Below are positions 23,801-35,067 of a stretch of DNA of 64,000 nt, piece by piece. Under the pieces are notes generated by a model, which was given only the letters and a program-made list of their open reading frames with translations, did not search any database and was not told the origin of the DNA. This DNA comes from Dichotomocladium elegans (Eukaryota; Mucoromycota; Mucoromycetes; Mucorales; Lichtheimiaceae). Positions within the stretch are counted from its first letter, which is position 1. Each line of letters opens with the position of its first letter. The stretch spans positions 434,001 through 498,000 of the forward strand of contig JAIXMN010000005.1 in assembly GCA_025716815.1 (NCBI GenBank). Reading direction: 5' to 3'. The position numbers and the translations under genes are program-made.

Positions 23801-25504
23801 GATGAACAGGGTCATGTGGTGTTTGCCGACATCGATCTACATGGCGAGCGTGTGAATTATAAGGAGGAAAGTGGAAGCACTAGCAGCAAGAAGGTTGATC
23901 TATTAAGCTATGAGTCGGGTATATTGTGTGTCACTGTCCACGAAGCAAATCTCAAAACACGCTCCAAGGCGGCCATCGATGTCTTTGTCGACTCGAACGA
24001 TTCGCAGTATAGTACCTCGGAGCTTAAGGGCGGCCGCTTGGTTTTCAACGAGACCGGTGACGCATTCGTCAAAGAACTCGACTTCTCTCGTCTGACGGTT
24101 CGTGCGCGACCTGCGCGAGACTGCGACAAGGACGATGTCACGTTGGGGTATTACAACCTCCCAGCTCGGGAGATCGTCCGTAATATCATGGAAAAGGGCC
24201 CGGGCGTCCAGCAGGAGTACAGGCTCGTAGACGGTGAAGGATCCACGGTGCGCCTGAGCTTTGACTATATTCCAGTGGTCGGTTTCGTCCTAGACCCTGC
24301 CGAAAGCCTCGAGAGTAAGTCAGACGCCGTTCTTATTCTGCTTTTGAAACCTCAACTTTTTGTTATAGACCAGGGCAACCTTACCGTGACAGCTATCTCA
24401 GCAGCAAATGTTCCAGCCGTGGATCGCTCGGGCACAAGTGATCCTTACCTCCGGTTTTATGTTGGCGACCATAAAGTACACAAAACACAAGTGTACAAGA
24501 AACAGCTCAATCCAGTCTTTCATGACGAGTCGTTCACGGTTCCTATAGTAAGTGGATCCGTTCGGATCTTCTTGCACTAAAAGAGCGGGAGAAGGTCTCC
24601 CTTGCTGACTCTTGTTTATGTATGCAGCCAAACCGTGTTGGTCTAAAGCTTATGGTGGAAATGTATGACTGGGACCAGATCGGCAAGGATCGATTGTTGT
24701 GCAGATGTCAAGTAGCGTTTGGTAGCGACGAACTCGAGAGTTTTGCCGCTCGCAATATGACAGTTGCCATGGAGAAAGAAGGGAATGCCGAGAACGCGAA
24801 GGAGACAACCATTAAACTTCGACTCCTCTGGCAGCCTCAGCTTCTGGCACGCAAGAAAACAAGCACAACTTTGCTTTTATCTCAAACTACGCGTATCTTT
24901 ACGTCTGCACCTGGAGCGTTGTTTGATGTTGGTAAGACTGCGATCAAGCGAATCGGCACCAGTGGCTCCATCGAGCTGCCAAACGCTTCTTCTCCGCACC
25001 ATGAGCCAGGTACGTACTGTACGGGCAAAATGTTCGCTTTTTTTTTATATAACACATCCATCTTCTTTTTTGTCACTAGTAACATTTCAAGTAACATTGG
25101 TCGAAGCAAAGGGTTTAAAAGCCATGGACCGAGGCGGAACAAGTGACCCATATGTACGATTCAGTATCAACAACATGACAGTGTATAAATCCAAAACCAT
25201 CAAGAAGACCGTACAACCTGAATGGTATGTGCATCTTCAAATACATCCATCCCATGGCAGTAGTCTCATCCATTCGCGCTTTAGGAACGAAACATTTACT
25301 GCAAAAATCACCAATGATATCACAAAGCCTGCCAAAATGCGAGTTCACGTGGTCGACTGGAACGCCATCAGCGATGATGATATCGGGGACTGTTCGTTCA
25401 ATATGTGGGAACTGTTAAAGCCGGGCGAGACGGCTTATGACGGATGGATTTCCCTTCGTCCGGAGGGACGTGGTGAAGTTCATCTTCGTGTTGAGCTTGT
25501 GTAG
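20873..25504 (+). CDS. TCB: Tricalbin-like ER-plasma membrane tether (TM-SMP-six C2 domains)
   Basis: Eight exons join in frame: 20873-21437, 21506-21825, 21928-22230, 22301-24314, 24369-24547, 24628-25009, 25080-25224 and 25285-25504 (1375 aa). The disordered N-terminus (about 1-145) is followed by a hydrophobic hairpin-like segment (VIMAAVFSSWLLTRMGGGFLGCFIIGGFL). Next comes an SMP lipid-transfer domain (about 190-395; WLNHFVQRFWLIYEPILS to FGFDINNVIPGLQTFL). Then come six C2 domains, at least three with the SDPY/DPYI Ca2+-loop signature (GTMDPYITF, GGKSDPYVRV, GTSDPYLRF, GTSDPYVRF). The fourth C2 lacks these aspartates. Tricalbins anchor cortical ER to the plasma membrane and transfer lipids. 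The ATG at 20873 is the first in frame with this domain order. RPC25 starts only 158 bp downstream. Confidence 0.93.
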
Positions 25505-25549
25505 TCAAAATGAAATAAAATTTGTGCGCGGAGCTTGTGCTGTGGGGGA

Positions 25550-25612
25550 TGTGTGTGCGTGTGGATGTTGTGTGTGTTTGTGCGCGCGCGTGCGTGAGCG
25601 TGAGTGTGTTTT
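25550..25612. repeat. Alternating purine-pyrimidine (GT/GC) tract between TCB and RPC25
   Basis: A run dominated by GTGTGT and GCGCGC steps occupies much of the 157 bp between the tricalbin stop and the RPC25 start. It therefore lies in the terminator or promoter region of two genes read in the same direction. Confidence 0.7.
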
Positions 25613-25661
25613 TTCTCAGCCCCCCTCTTTTTCGTTTGAACAGCAAGCCCAGACAATTCCA

Positions 25662-26642
25662 ATGTTCATTGTAGCCGAGCTTGAAGATACTGTCAAAATC
25701 GAGCCAAAAAACTTTGGTAAACCCGATGGTGAGGCCATTACCGAGGTTTTGAATCAAAAATATGCAAATAAGGTAAAATCAACGATTTCTTTTCTCCCCA
25801 CCGCATGGAGTCTCCTAAAGAGGTGTAAAAAAAAACAAAGATCCTTCCCGATGTCGGTCTCTGTGTTTGCGTTCACGATGTCCTCGAAGCAACTCCGGGA
25901 ATGATTTTGCATCTCGACGGCTGTAGTTACATCAAAGGTACATGCGGATGTGTTTATTCAAGTATAAAGATCGTCTTGGCGTTTTTCTCTAAAATATATA
26001 TAATTTCAGCCAAGTTTCGCCTGGTTGTCTTCCGGCCATTCATCGGTGAAGTCTTGACGGGCAGGGTGAAAAGCTGCTCTCCGTCAGGTGTAAGAGGTAT
26101 ATTTGAGCGAGAGATCGATAGAGCGAGACGTGGAAGCATAAGCTTATTTCTTTTATTTCTGCAGTTACGCTAGGATTTTTTGATGACCTTCACATTCCTG
26201 CGCCCGCACTTCAGCCTGGTAGTGAATTGTAAGCACATGTCCCGAGCGAGTGGAGGGGGGAAGGGCGCCATAGATACTTATTGCAATCCATTTCCCGTAG
26301 TGATCCCGCAGAACAACTCTGGGTTTGGAATTATGACGGTGAAAAGTTGTATATGGATCTCGATGAACCCATCCGTTTGCGCGTTCTGCGGGAAGTCTTT
26401 ACTGATAAAACACCTACGCCAGCAACTGCAGCGCACGCAGGACGTCGTCAGTCAGCTGCTGACGCTTCTGCCACTGCGGATCTTCAGGGAAACTCATCAA
26501 AGATACCTCCATATGCATTGACGGTAAACAATACTATATGACAGATGGGGATGATGGAAAGAAAATTGATATCGTTTTGTTGTTTCTACAGTGCACGATT
26601 CAGGAAGATGGTCTTGGTCTGCTCTCGTGGTGGGGTAGCTAA
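25662..26642 (+). CDS. RPC25: RNA polymerase III subunit Rpc25 (RPC8/POLR3H)
   Basis: Six exons join in frame: 25662-25772, 25841-25937, 26010-26087, 26165-26228, 26301-26523 and 26592-26642. They give 207 aa, the usual length for this subunit. The N-terminal SHS2-like part has MFIVAELEDTVKIEP and LNQKYANK. The central part has the family hallmark FRLVVFRPFIGEVLTG followed by VTLGFFDDLHIPAP of the OB-fold. The C-terminus has LWVWNYDGEKLYMDLDEPIRLRV and ends GLGLLSWWGS, matching the Rpc8 ending. With Rpc17 it forms the stalk of Pol III, needed for initiation on tRNA and 5S genes. Promoter space is only 157 bp, shared with the end of the tricalbin gene. Confidence 0.95.
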
Positions 26643-26789
26643 ATCTCCTTCTTTTTGAACTGTCTTTTTTACGCTCGTCTTCCTACTCATTTGTAAATAA
26701 TAATTACACACACTCATACACGCAGTTCTTTTTGTGATAATTTAGAATTATATAAACCAAAACAAAAAAAATGAAATGTGTATTAGATA

Positions 26790-28806
26790 TTACCATTGTC
26801 TATTAGTGTAAAATGTTTCTATGCCTACGAGGACGTTGTTATGACTCAACTTACCCATTTACCATCATCAAATAAAAACCACTTACAGGTACTGTCACAT
26901 ATTCGCGTCTGGCCAGCAGTTCTTCGATCATGTTCTTGCGCGATCTAGCCTTACGATCACGCCACGAACGTGCGCACTTTACCCATGTAAAAATGCCCAC
27001 CAAAATCAGTACAATGACGCCCGCCACGGCCGAAGTTCGAATCAAATTTGCTACAGCAGTCCCTGCCTAACAAAAATAATGACGTGAGCGTGCTAATGCG
27101 ACAGCGGATATTAGCCAGTAATATCATGTGCATACATCCAGAAGCCACCAGCAAGTCGAGTACAATCCCACCACCCAGCAATATCCACTGCTTCCTGTGT
27201 TCAGATTGATCCAGAAGAGGTTGTGGAGTTCTTCATCATTACCCGGGTCGTTTTTTCCTTGTTCAGCAAGGTCATTTTGGAGTGCCTCATAGAGTCGCTG
27301 GTTTTGCGTAGCAATACGCGGACAGTCAAAGGTGTACTTTTCAGGACAAGAAGAAAATGCACGGTCATAAGAAACAAAAGAGGATGTCACGACCCACTGA
27401 ATCCCCGCAACGCCACGCATAAAAGGAGATCAGTTGAGGGCGCCAAAAACTTCCACACCACAGATACCTGCCTCATTAGGATCATCCTGATGGCGACACG
27501 CGACTCTCAGCAACAGAGTGCAATCACCCGATCTCCATCGACCGTTCCAGCGCTGTATCATGGCGCAGTGTGGATCAACTATGCTGCGTGGCTCATTAAC
27601 GTCCCACGACCAGATAGTACCAAGGATATTGTCTGCCAACTGCTGTGGATCATCATTATCATCTGGGATATGACTTGTGTTCCTGTCGGAATAATTGCTA
27701 GCAGTGAAATAGGGCGAGTAGCCACATTTTACCTAAAGGATCCAAGCGGAATGAGCCATCCTTCTTTGCCTTTCATTCTTTGGTGGTAAACGCCCTCCTG
27801 GGGAAATCATTACCGCCTCAAGGGTGGTACTGTAATTAAAACGGTCGTTTTGGCTATCACTCATGGTTGCCCAGGACGCATTGGTGTAAGAACAAGGGAG
27901 CTCAAGCATAGTGCTCGGACTGGCCGTCTGATTGTGGATATGGAGCAGTTCGCCCACATCAAAAATGGTATGGAGATCGCCGCTGATCTTGTACTCTGAA
28001 GCAGGGACATCGTTTGTTCCTAGGCCGACAAGCAATTGGACCTCGTCCTTGATGAGCTTGATCCATGTTGGCCAGGAATCTGCGGAGCGGTTCTGCCTAT
28101 ATTCATCAAGCTCTCGAGGCGTGTAGAGTCGATGTCGCCCGATCACATCCACTAATGCATCCTCCAGCATACCCTCCGCAGCAGCGCCTTTGTCTGCTGT
28201 GTTACTCCGAAGACTGTGCAGATTGAGGATAAGGACATAGAGATTCACTTGCGCGGGTGATATGGTCAAGTTCATGGTCAAAAACTGTTCGTTCACTGTT
28301 TCCAAAAGCTCTCGAAATGGAGATGAGGAGGACGAGCACGTGTACGAGGAGCTAGTACCACCATTATCTGCTGTCGATATAGGGCATAGCTGCCATTGTC
28401 TCCGCCCAGTGTCCCAGAAAAGATCAACAACAAGGCGCTGGTAGCCCATTGCCATGATCTCGCTCACTTGTGCGATCTTTTGCGAAGAATAATCGTTACC
28501 AAAGTAGGCTGTGCTCAAATTAATCGTGGGCCATAGCCAATGGTCGATGGTTTCATTGAGTGCAATATCTCGCTGCGTAATGAGAGGTACCGTGACATTG
28601 GCTGAGCCAACCGGAATGCCGTAGTAGGGCGTGTTTCCCGTATATACGCCCGAAAACCGGCCAACGAGTTCAGACCCTTTCACTGCTGCTTTTACCAACG
28701 CGGTGCTCGCAAGGTTACTGCTGAATCCCCATGCCACATTTCGATAGCATAGCAATACCAACAAAGGCCATACTACCGGGATCGTCATAACCATTTGCAG
28801 ACGCAA
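26790..28806 (-). CDS. MTC6: MTC6 (maintenance of telomere capping protein 6)
   Basis: Five exons join in frame: 28806-27814, 27732-27472, 27396-27136, 27066-26887 and 26849-26790 (584 aa). The protein starts with a signal peptide (MTIPVVWPLLVLLCYRNVAWG). It then has the luminal MTC6 region (SQRDIALNETIDHWLWPTINLST is close to the family pattern of a QRD block), many N-x-S/T sites and several cysteines (CGYSPYF, RVACRHQDDPNE, CPEKYTFDCP). Near the C-terminus is one membrane helix (AVAGVIVLILVGIFTW) and a basic tail. A TAG at 27733-27735 would end the protein if intron 1 were read through. Intron 2 appears to have a GC donor (GAG|GCAGGT), because only that keeps the frame. The last exon is the least certain. 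Confidence 0.85.
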
Positions 28807-29747
28807 ATGAACGGAAAAGGAAGGGAAAAAAGGAAACCGGAGAAAAAGAAACGCTTTACAGCGAAAGGCCCGACTTTTTTTTTTTCTTTGTCATGAAGAG
28901 ATAAAAACTTCCGGATATTTTGTAACGAAAGGAGGACGCATCTACGTACTGTCTGTGCGCATTTTCATCTCACCAAGTTTGCATGTTTAGTAAATGATTG
29001 TGGCTGGAGACTATTACTCTTAATCAACTTTAATGTCCTGTAAATAGAAGAGAAAAAGTTTAGTGAGAGTCTCTGATCGCTCAATGGGAATTTACACATG
29101 TTTTTTTTTTTTTGAAAAAAAGGAACCAGACTTCTATATATCATTATGTTGCCTAGGTGCTTGGTGAAAACAGCCCCAGTGCCGAGTCTATATGCAATTG
29201 GCGTCTGTTCTTAACCATCCGAGGAACTTTTAGCAGACGTCCAATAACATGAACGACGGTGAAGTGGGTTGATTGATCACGAGCGTGATAAGAGGTTATG
29301 CTATGATCTCACATTCCATGGCGGATCTCATCTAAGACAGGCGGATACGTAAATTCAGGAACACGGTTTACCGAAATCTGTGGTTTTCGTATCGTTTTCC
29401 GTTGCTATTCCTCCTATTTTTACTGCGAATCATCTGCAGCATACCTCTGGAGTCGGCTACTACCCAAAGTTTCTTCTTCCAAAAAACCGTTATTGTTCGA
29501 GTTCATCCTAAGAACCATATCAGACTTGTTTGATCAGGTTTATCTTTCGCAAATAATAGGGTGATATTTTACGTGGACGGAAGGCCAGCAATGACGAAAA
29601 AACACGTAACAAGCAATTCTCTACAGTATTAAAAGCAGTATTGACCACAGTACGTGTTACCTAATCACCAATTAGGGGGGGGGGAGGTTGCGGCTAGCGA
29701 CCCATTTTACTAAAGGAAATTGAAAAGCCGGTGCTTTCGAACCGCCC
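28807..29747. other. Divergent intergenic region between MTC6 and HUL5
   Basis: About 940 bp without a coding signal. It contains T/A homopolymer runs (for example 28875-28890 and 29101-29120) and a G run just before HUL5. It serves two divergent genes and probably holds both promoters. Confidence 0.5.
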
Positions 29748-32700
29748 ATGTTCACACCCACCGACAGGGACAAGAAAGCATTTGTGGAGCGCACACGCAT
29801 TGAACGACGGCGCCGTGAACAGGAACGTGCTGAAAAGGAAAAACAAGCAAAGCAGGAAAGGGCTGCCTCTACTGTGCAAGCATGGTGGAGAAGGCATCTT
29901 CGGCAACAAAAGGCACTTGATGCAAGTTGGGCATGGTGGGAGGAAATCTATGCCAATCGCCCGTATACAGAAATGAACATTGATGATTGCTTTCGAGCGA
30001 TTGGATTCTACTGCTTTCTCCATCGACGTAGCGCGAGCGTTAGAAGTCGTGGTAATAGCAGCGGGTCAGGGCGGCTCGTGAGCGTATGCAAATTGCTCAT
30101 GCATAAGTACCGCGGCATCAGGAACGATGTGAGCCAACAACAAGAATGCTTCTATTATTATTATTATGCTCTGCTCGTCGACGCCAGATACTGCTCAGCC
30201 GCACGGCAGTACCTCCAGGAAATCATTTGTCAATGCCTTGCACGGGTGTGCAATACGCACAAAGAGGAACTGTACCTTGCCGGGCCCGAACTTAATTTGC
30301 TGCTTCAGTATCTCAACCCGAAAACATATACCATTAAGCAACCTCTCGACACCGACCACGTGCTGGAAAACTCCTCCAACGTATTAGAGCGCACTGCAAC
30401 CCAATCAATCCTTGGCGACTGTCTTATGCCGTTCAACGCTCGGGAGGCCTTTTTGATGCGTGTACAAAAGGCCGCAAAACTCGAGAAGAAAAAGAATCCG
30501 CTTATGCCAGACGAGGCAAAGCTACTGAAATCGATTCAACTCTGGCTGACTACCATGGTACGCATTTATCTTTTCCCACTCGAAATCAACCGCGGTAGCA
30601 GTGATCGACTGCGAAGAAGAGCCCAGCTGGGGTGTGTGTGTGCAGCGGTATTGGACATACCGCTGGTGACATCGATGGTCAATTCAATGGTTATTCAGCA
30701 CCTGGAAAACCTGGTTTCTGTCGAAGACGTGCTTGATCTGGTGAAGAGCGACGATGATAAATTGACAGAGAGTCTTCAAGGAAACGGGTACCTCTTCCTG
30801 ATGGTGAATCTAATCCAATTGCTGCGCGCGAGAAGTCCCGTGCCGGTGAAGACGGTCGTAGCAGTCGTCAATATATTAGGTGAACGTGCCCGAAGATACT
30901 TTTCTGAACGTCAAGTATCGGATTATAAGCATTACCATCCGTTGTTCAAGTGGTCATCTGCGACATGGGGAAACGGGATTGAACTCGCCGTGTTTGAGCG
31001 TATGCTGGACCATCTCGAGTATCTCAGATCACGCGCGTTCATGGACTTGATATTCAAAGACATCCTTGAATTTGACATGAAAAAGTACCAGAGGCATATG
31101 ACGCATACGGTGGGGAAGAATGACAAATTAAAGACGCCTAGTCTTTTCAAAACGATGCATCAGGAGAGCAGAACAGAATATGCCGCATTGGTCGAGTTTT
31201 CGGTGGATACAGAAGCTATTTTTGCCATGTACACCACGTTATGCGACATGTTCCCAAAATATAAAATGGATATAATTAGCCGCATTGCATTCACACCTCG
31301 GCTGATACCCCAAGTCTGGCGAGCGATGAACACATTTGGACCACAGGGAAACATGATTATTTATCTGAATGCTGCCAAAAGAGAGGATGGAGATCCAGAT
31401 AAAGAACCGTTAATCAAGGTGCTCAAGATATTTTGCGAAGCTTCATCCCTCATGTTCCTGTAAGAGGCTGTCTGATCCACCGAGTGCAGCAGCAGGATCA
31501 GCATCTTACTAAGGTTATCCCATTCTTTGACGTTTTTTTTTAGAACGCTGGATGACACGGACATCTTTGAGCAGGAGGATCCTTTCACCGTCCAAGACCT
31601 CAAGGATTTGAGCACATTCCTCAACAAGTTCTACTTTGCACTTTTACAGCATGTTAATACCCCGAAACAAACATCCGTAGTCGCAAACATGCCGAGTGCG
31701 ACCAACAATTCGGCTGTAGTGATGCCGGCCTCGATGCGGGCCTTTAGAGCCGCACACCGAGTCCTCCTCCAGATTTACGATTTGGATATACGACATCCTT
31801 TTTGTCCTCCAGATCACTGGCTGCTGGTGGTGGACGGGTCGACCATCAAGTCGATGTCATCGTCGCTCCTCGCGCTCTTCAATCCACCACCGTCATCAGC
31901 TGAAAAAAATACCAAGTCAACCGCTTTCCTGGATAGTTTTCGGCAGGGTGATCCAGTGCCTCTTAGAATTCTCCAACTCATGCCGCACACAGTTCCTTTC
32001 AGGACACGTCTCACTATTTTTCGCGACTGGATCGCATTGGACAGGGCTCACGTCTTGAGAAAGGGAGCAATAGCGATACGTATCAGGCGGAAGCATGTCC
32101 TCGAGGATGGGTTGAACGGTTTGGGCGCGATCCCGGATAGCGCATGGAAAGGGACGATCCGTGTCACGTTCATCAATGAACTTGGTATGAGAACAAGAAG
32201 GAGATCGAAGCAAATGCGCGCAGCAGGACGATAATGACATAAGCGTCACTTTTGTTTAGGGATGGAGGAAGCAGGCATTGACCATGGAGGTCCATTCAAA
32301 GGTAAAAGTGGATGAGCTCCTATGACGTGTCTCCCAGGAAGCTGCGGGATGGGCGGCGGCGCTGGCATTTCAAACAAACGACTTACTATGATGTGCAGAC
32401 TTTGTATCCTTGCTGGTCAACGATGTGTTTCGGCCTTCCATGGGTCTGTTTTCGACAACCAGGTCTACTAACCTCTCTTACCCGGCGTCAACATCCTCTG
32501 TCCATGGCGACGGTCATATCCGAGTTTTTGAGTTCATTGGGAAGGTAAATGCTTGCGGTGTGTGCTACAGTAAGAAAAAGGGCTTCTCACCATTGGGAAG
32601 AAACCCATAATAAGGTGGTTGGCAAAGCCGTCTATGAAGGTATTCTTCTCGACGTACAATTTGCCAGTTTTTTTCTCGCCAAAGTACTGGGGCGCAATGT

Positions 32701-33976
32701 ATTTCTTGAAGAGTTGCGCGAGTTGGATGAAGATATCTGGCGAAACCTTATATTCGTGAAGCGGTATGAAGGTAGGTCGTTTGTTGGGCCCTTGTGGAGA
32801 ATGCAAGACAAGGCTCATCCCTTCTCGTTCTCTCTCTCTCGCTAAAAGGATGTGTGGAGGACCTTGGGCTCTATTTTGCTACAGACGAAGAAGCTTTTGG
32901 ACGCGTGACGACGCATGAATTGAAATATGCAAGTCCTTTTGTATTTCATTCATTCAGCATGCATTTTCAATGATGTAACCTATTGTTATCGATAGGGCGG
33001 AAAAAACCTTCCAGTCACGAACGAAAACAGAGTGGACTATGTGTATCGTATGGCCGACTATAAGCTGAATCAGCAGATACGCGAACAAACACAGGCCTTT
33101 ATTCGAGGCTTTCGTGCTATCATTCCGGAAGGATGGGTCAAGGTGTTTTCGCCACCCGAACTTCAAAGGTACGTTATTTTACGTTGCCAAACGAAGCAAA
33201 GACTCAAAAATGATGCCATTTTGTTTCTTCAGAGTCATTTCGGGCGAAGATAAAGATTTTGGTAAAGTGGAGATGATATGTGTATATATCCACTAATCCC
33301 AACCCCATATCGTAGACGTTGTGGATCTTCGGCGACACACGGAGTATCAGAACGGTTACTTTGATCAACATCCGATCATCCGGTCCCTGTGGCAAATCGT
33401 TGAAGATTTTTCATCTGACGAAAAGCGGGCATTCCTCAAGTTCGTAACGAGCTGTCCAAAACCCCCGCTGGGGGGGTTCAGCTATTTACACCCTCCATTC
33501 ACCATTCGCATGGTAACCACGGACTCAGATGCCCGTCAGGGCTCAGTCGAAGGCCTCGCGCTAGTCAAGACGTTCTTCAAAGTAGGCAGTGGCTCGGCGA
33601 GCAAGAGCGGGCGCCTGCCAACCAGTTCTACGTGGTATCTATCTGGATTGCTGCAGTGTGTGTCTTCAGTTTACTAATCGATGACTTTCTCTTTCTCATC
33701 TTCCCCCCTCAAAAAAAAACAGTTTCAACTTGCTCAAACTTCCAGGTATTAATTAGTTATTTGTTATTGTTGACAGCAGAAACTGAGGATCCATGGCCTA
33801 TATTCTTACCCTAGTCTACACCAAAAAGTCGGTCTTGCGAGAAAAGCTTCGCTATGGTAAGCGAAAAATGATCCTTTATAGCCAAAGTTCGATGAAGAAT
33901 GCATAGAACTGATGCGTTCCCTTTTTTTTAAAAAAAAATAGCCATCTTCTCCAACGCAGGCTTTGAGTTGAGCTGA
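29748..33976 (+). CDS. HUL5: HECT E3 ubiquitin ligase, Hul5/UBE3C type
   Basis: Twelve exons join in frame: 29748-31459, about 31544-32184, 32260-32301, 32399-32544, 32615-32771, 32849-32928, 32996-33168, 33233-33261, 33316-33634, 33723-33745, 33815-33856 and 33942-33976 (about 1132 aa). The N-terminus has the basic helix and IQ-like segment of UBE3C (RIERRRREQERAE, then AASTVQAWWRRHL). The HECT domain begins near FINELGMEEAGIDHGGPFKDF. It includes IGKVVGKAVYEGILLD, GGKNLPVTNENR and the catalytic loop LPTSSTCFNLLKLP, and ends FSNAGFELS. The codon of the catalytic Cys is split by an intron (TG at 33633-33634, T at 33723). The intron after 32928 has a GC donor (GCAAGT). Hul5 extends ubiquitin chains at the proteasome and on misfolded proteins. 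Confidence 0.93.
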
Positions 33977-34019
33977 TACCTCCTCATATCGTATGTAGAT
34001 ATGTCAAGAGCTTTCAATA

Positions 34020-34025
34020 TATAGT

Positions 34026-34054
<29 letters not shown>
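34020..34054. repeat. (TA)n microsatellite
   Basis: A run of about 15 TA units directly 3' of the HUL5 gene, next to a Tc1-like relic. Confidence 0.85.
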
Positions 34055-34056
<2 letters not shown>

Positions 34057-34057
<1 letters not shown>

Positions 34058-34330
34058 CATAACAGCATATGTTTCCACCCTCTGGCATTGTGTCCCACAA
34101 CAAACTTCTCACATACCATCTTTATCGAGAGACAACCGCCTTCCTGAAATAGGATCACCCCCACGACGCTGGCAAGAATTGCTTTGATCGGAATAAGATC
34201 AGGACTTTGTGCTGGTCTGTAGGTAGATATAGACAAACCCATCCATTTGTGTCGCCATAGCTGCTAGTATGGCAGCTGGCTCCGTCGTCTTGAAAGATCA
34301 TGTTTGTTGCCAAACTTCTGACGCGGAATG
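34057..34330 (-). pseudogene. Relic of a second, classical Tc1-type transposase
   Basis: The minus strand has the second-Asp motif (MIFQDDGASCHTS, about 34305-34265) and, in another frame, RPAQSPDLIPI (about 34225-34190). These correspond to the QDDNAPCH and WPAQSPDLNPIE motifs of Tc1 transposases. The family differs from the other copies in this window, which have VMDNAPIH and LPPYSPELN. About 90 codons remain, with frameshifts. Confidence 0.7.
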
Positions 34331-34394
34331 AAGTCGAATAGGCCATGTAAGCAACTACTGTACGTGTACGCCCTGATGTAGAGGAATTGCTGTA

Positions 34395-34892
34395 TGTATA
34401 TATGTCTTTTTTTTCCAAAAGAAAATTGCGTCCATGCAAGATAAAGCCATGTTGCCGTATATATCAAGAGATAAAAAGATCCCGTACAACATCCCGCTTT
34501 ACATTTTGGCTGATCAATCCGGCCACCACACCAGGCGTATCCAGGTGTGCCCATGGCGATAACACATGGGCGATAGATGGGTGGTGCGCCAGGAGCAAGG
34601 ACAGGCAACGCAAAGCGCAAAAAAAGTGAGGGAAAGATCCTGCCCAAATCGCAGCGCCACCGGATGATGCGATTCCCGTTTTGGCCTCTCTTCCATGGCT
34701 CAAAAGTACGGGGTGCACGATGGGTTCAACCTATCTACAAATGACAAAAGACCTAAAGATTGTAATCTTTTGCCGCGCATGATACATTTGCTTTGTCGCC
34801 ACCATGCGTGAAGATGTCTGGGCAAAAACGCAGCTTCCAAAGACTGCTAGGACACGACTTTTTCTAATTTTGGAAAACGGTGGTATAACAGG
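34395..34892. mobile_element. MITE-like derivative of the Fanzor/Tc1 family (copy E4)
   Basis: The right edge (TTTGTCGCC...GCTAGGACACGACTT...ATTTTGGAAAACGGTGG) matches the right edge of E1 at 4.0-4.13 kb. The inside holds two neighbouring stem-loops (34527-34549 and 34550-34570), then the conserved purine-rich block (34580-34680) ending in CTCTCTTCCATGGC. Neither transposase nor Fanzor is present, so about 500 bp remain. The left edge is approximate. Confidence 0.6.
34550..34570 (+). repeat. Subterminal stem-loop of element E4
   Basis: CCCATG and CATGGG form a perfect 6-bp stem around GCGATAACA. Directly before it, CACACC (34527-34532) and GGTGTG (34544-34549) form a second perfect stem. Confidence 0.75.
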
Positions 34893-35067
34893 GAAAATGG
34901 ATCATTATATTGCAGGCAACAGAAGATGTACGTACGATATGAATTATGGCATGGGGAATATGGGTTGTTCTATTTACAAATTGGTTTCGGTTTCTCTCTC
35001 ACTTGCTCACAAGGATACGGTATAATTGCTTAACCTATGGCATTTTCGAGATCAAATTGGCAATATA

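Noticed and set aside
22322..24580. A separate gene starting at the Met at 22322
   Set aside because: It is exon 4 of the tricalbin gene. The codons before it (from 22301) continue the SMP domain of exon 3 in frame.
27430..27639. Independent small ORF inside MTC6
   Set aside because: It is the second exon of MTC6, holding the WSWD and VACR motifs that belong to that protein.
29680..29700. G run before HUL5 as a G-quadruplex promoter element
   Set aside because: It is a single homopolymer run without four G tracts, and could be a sequencing artefact.
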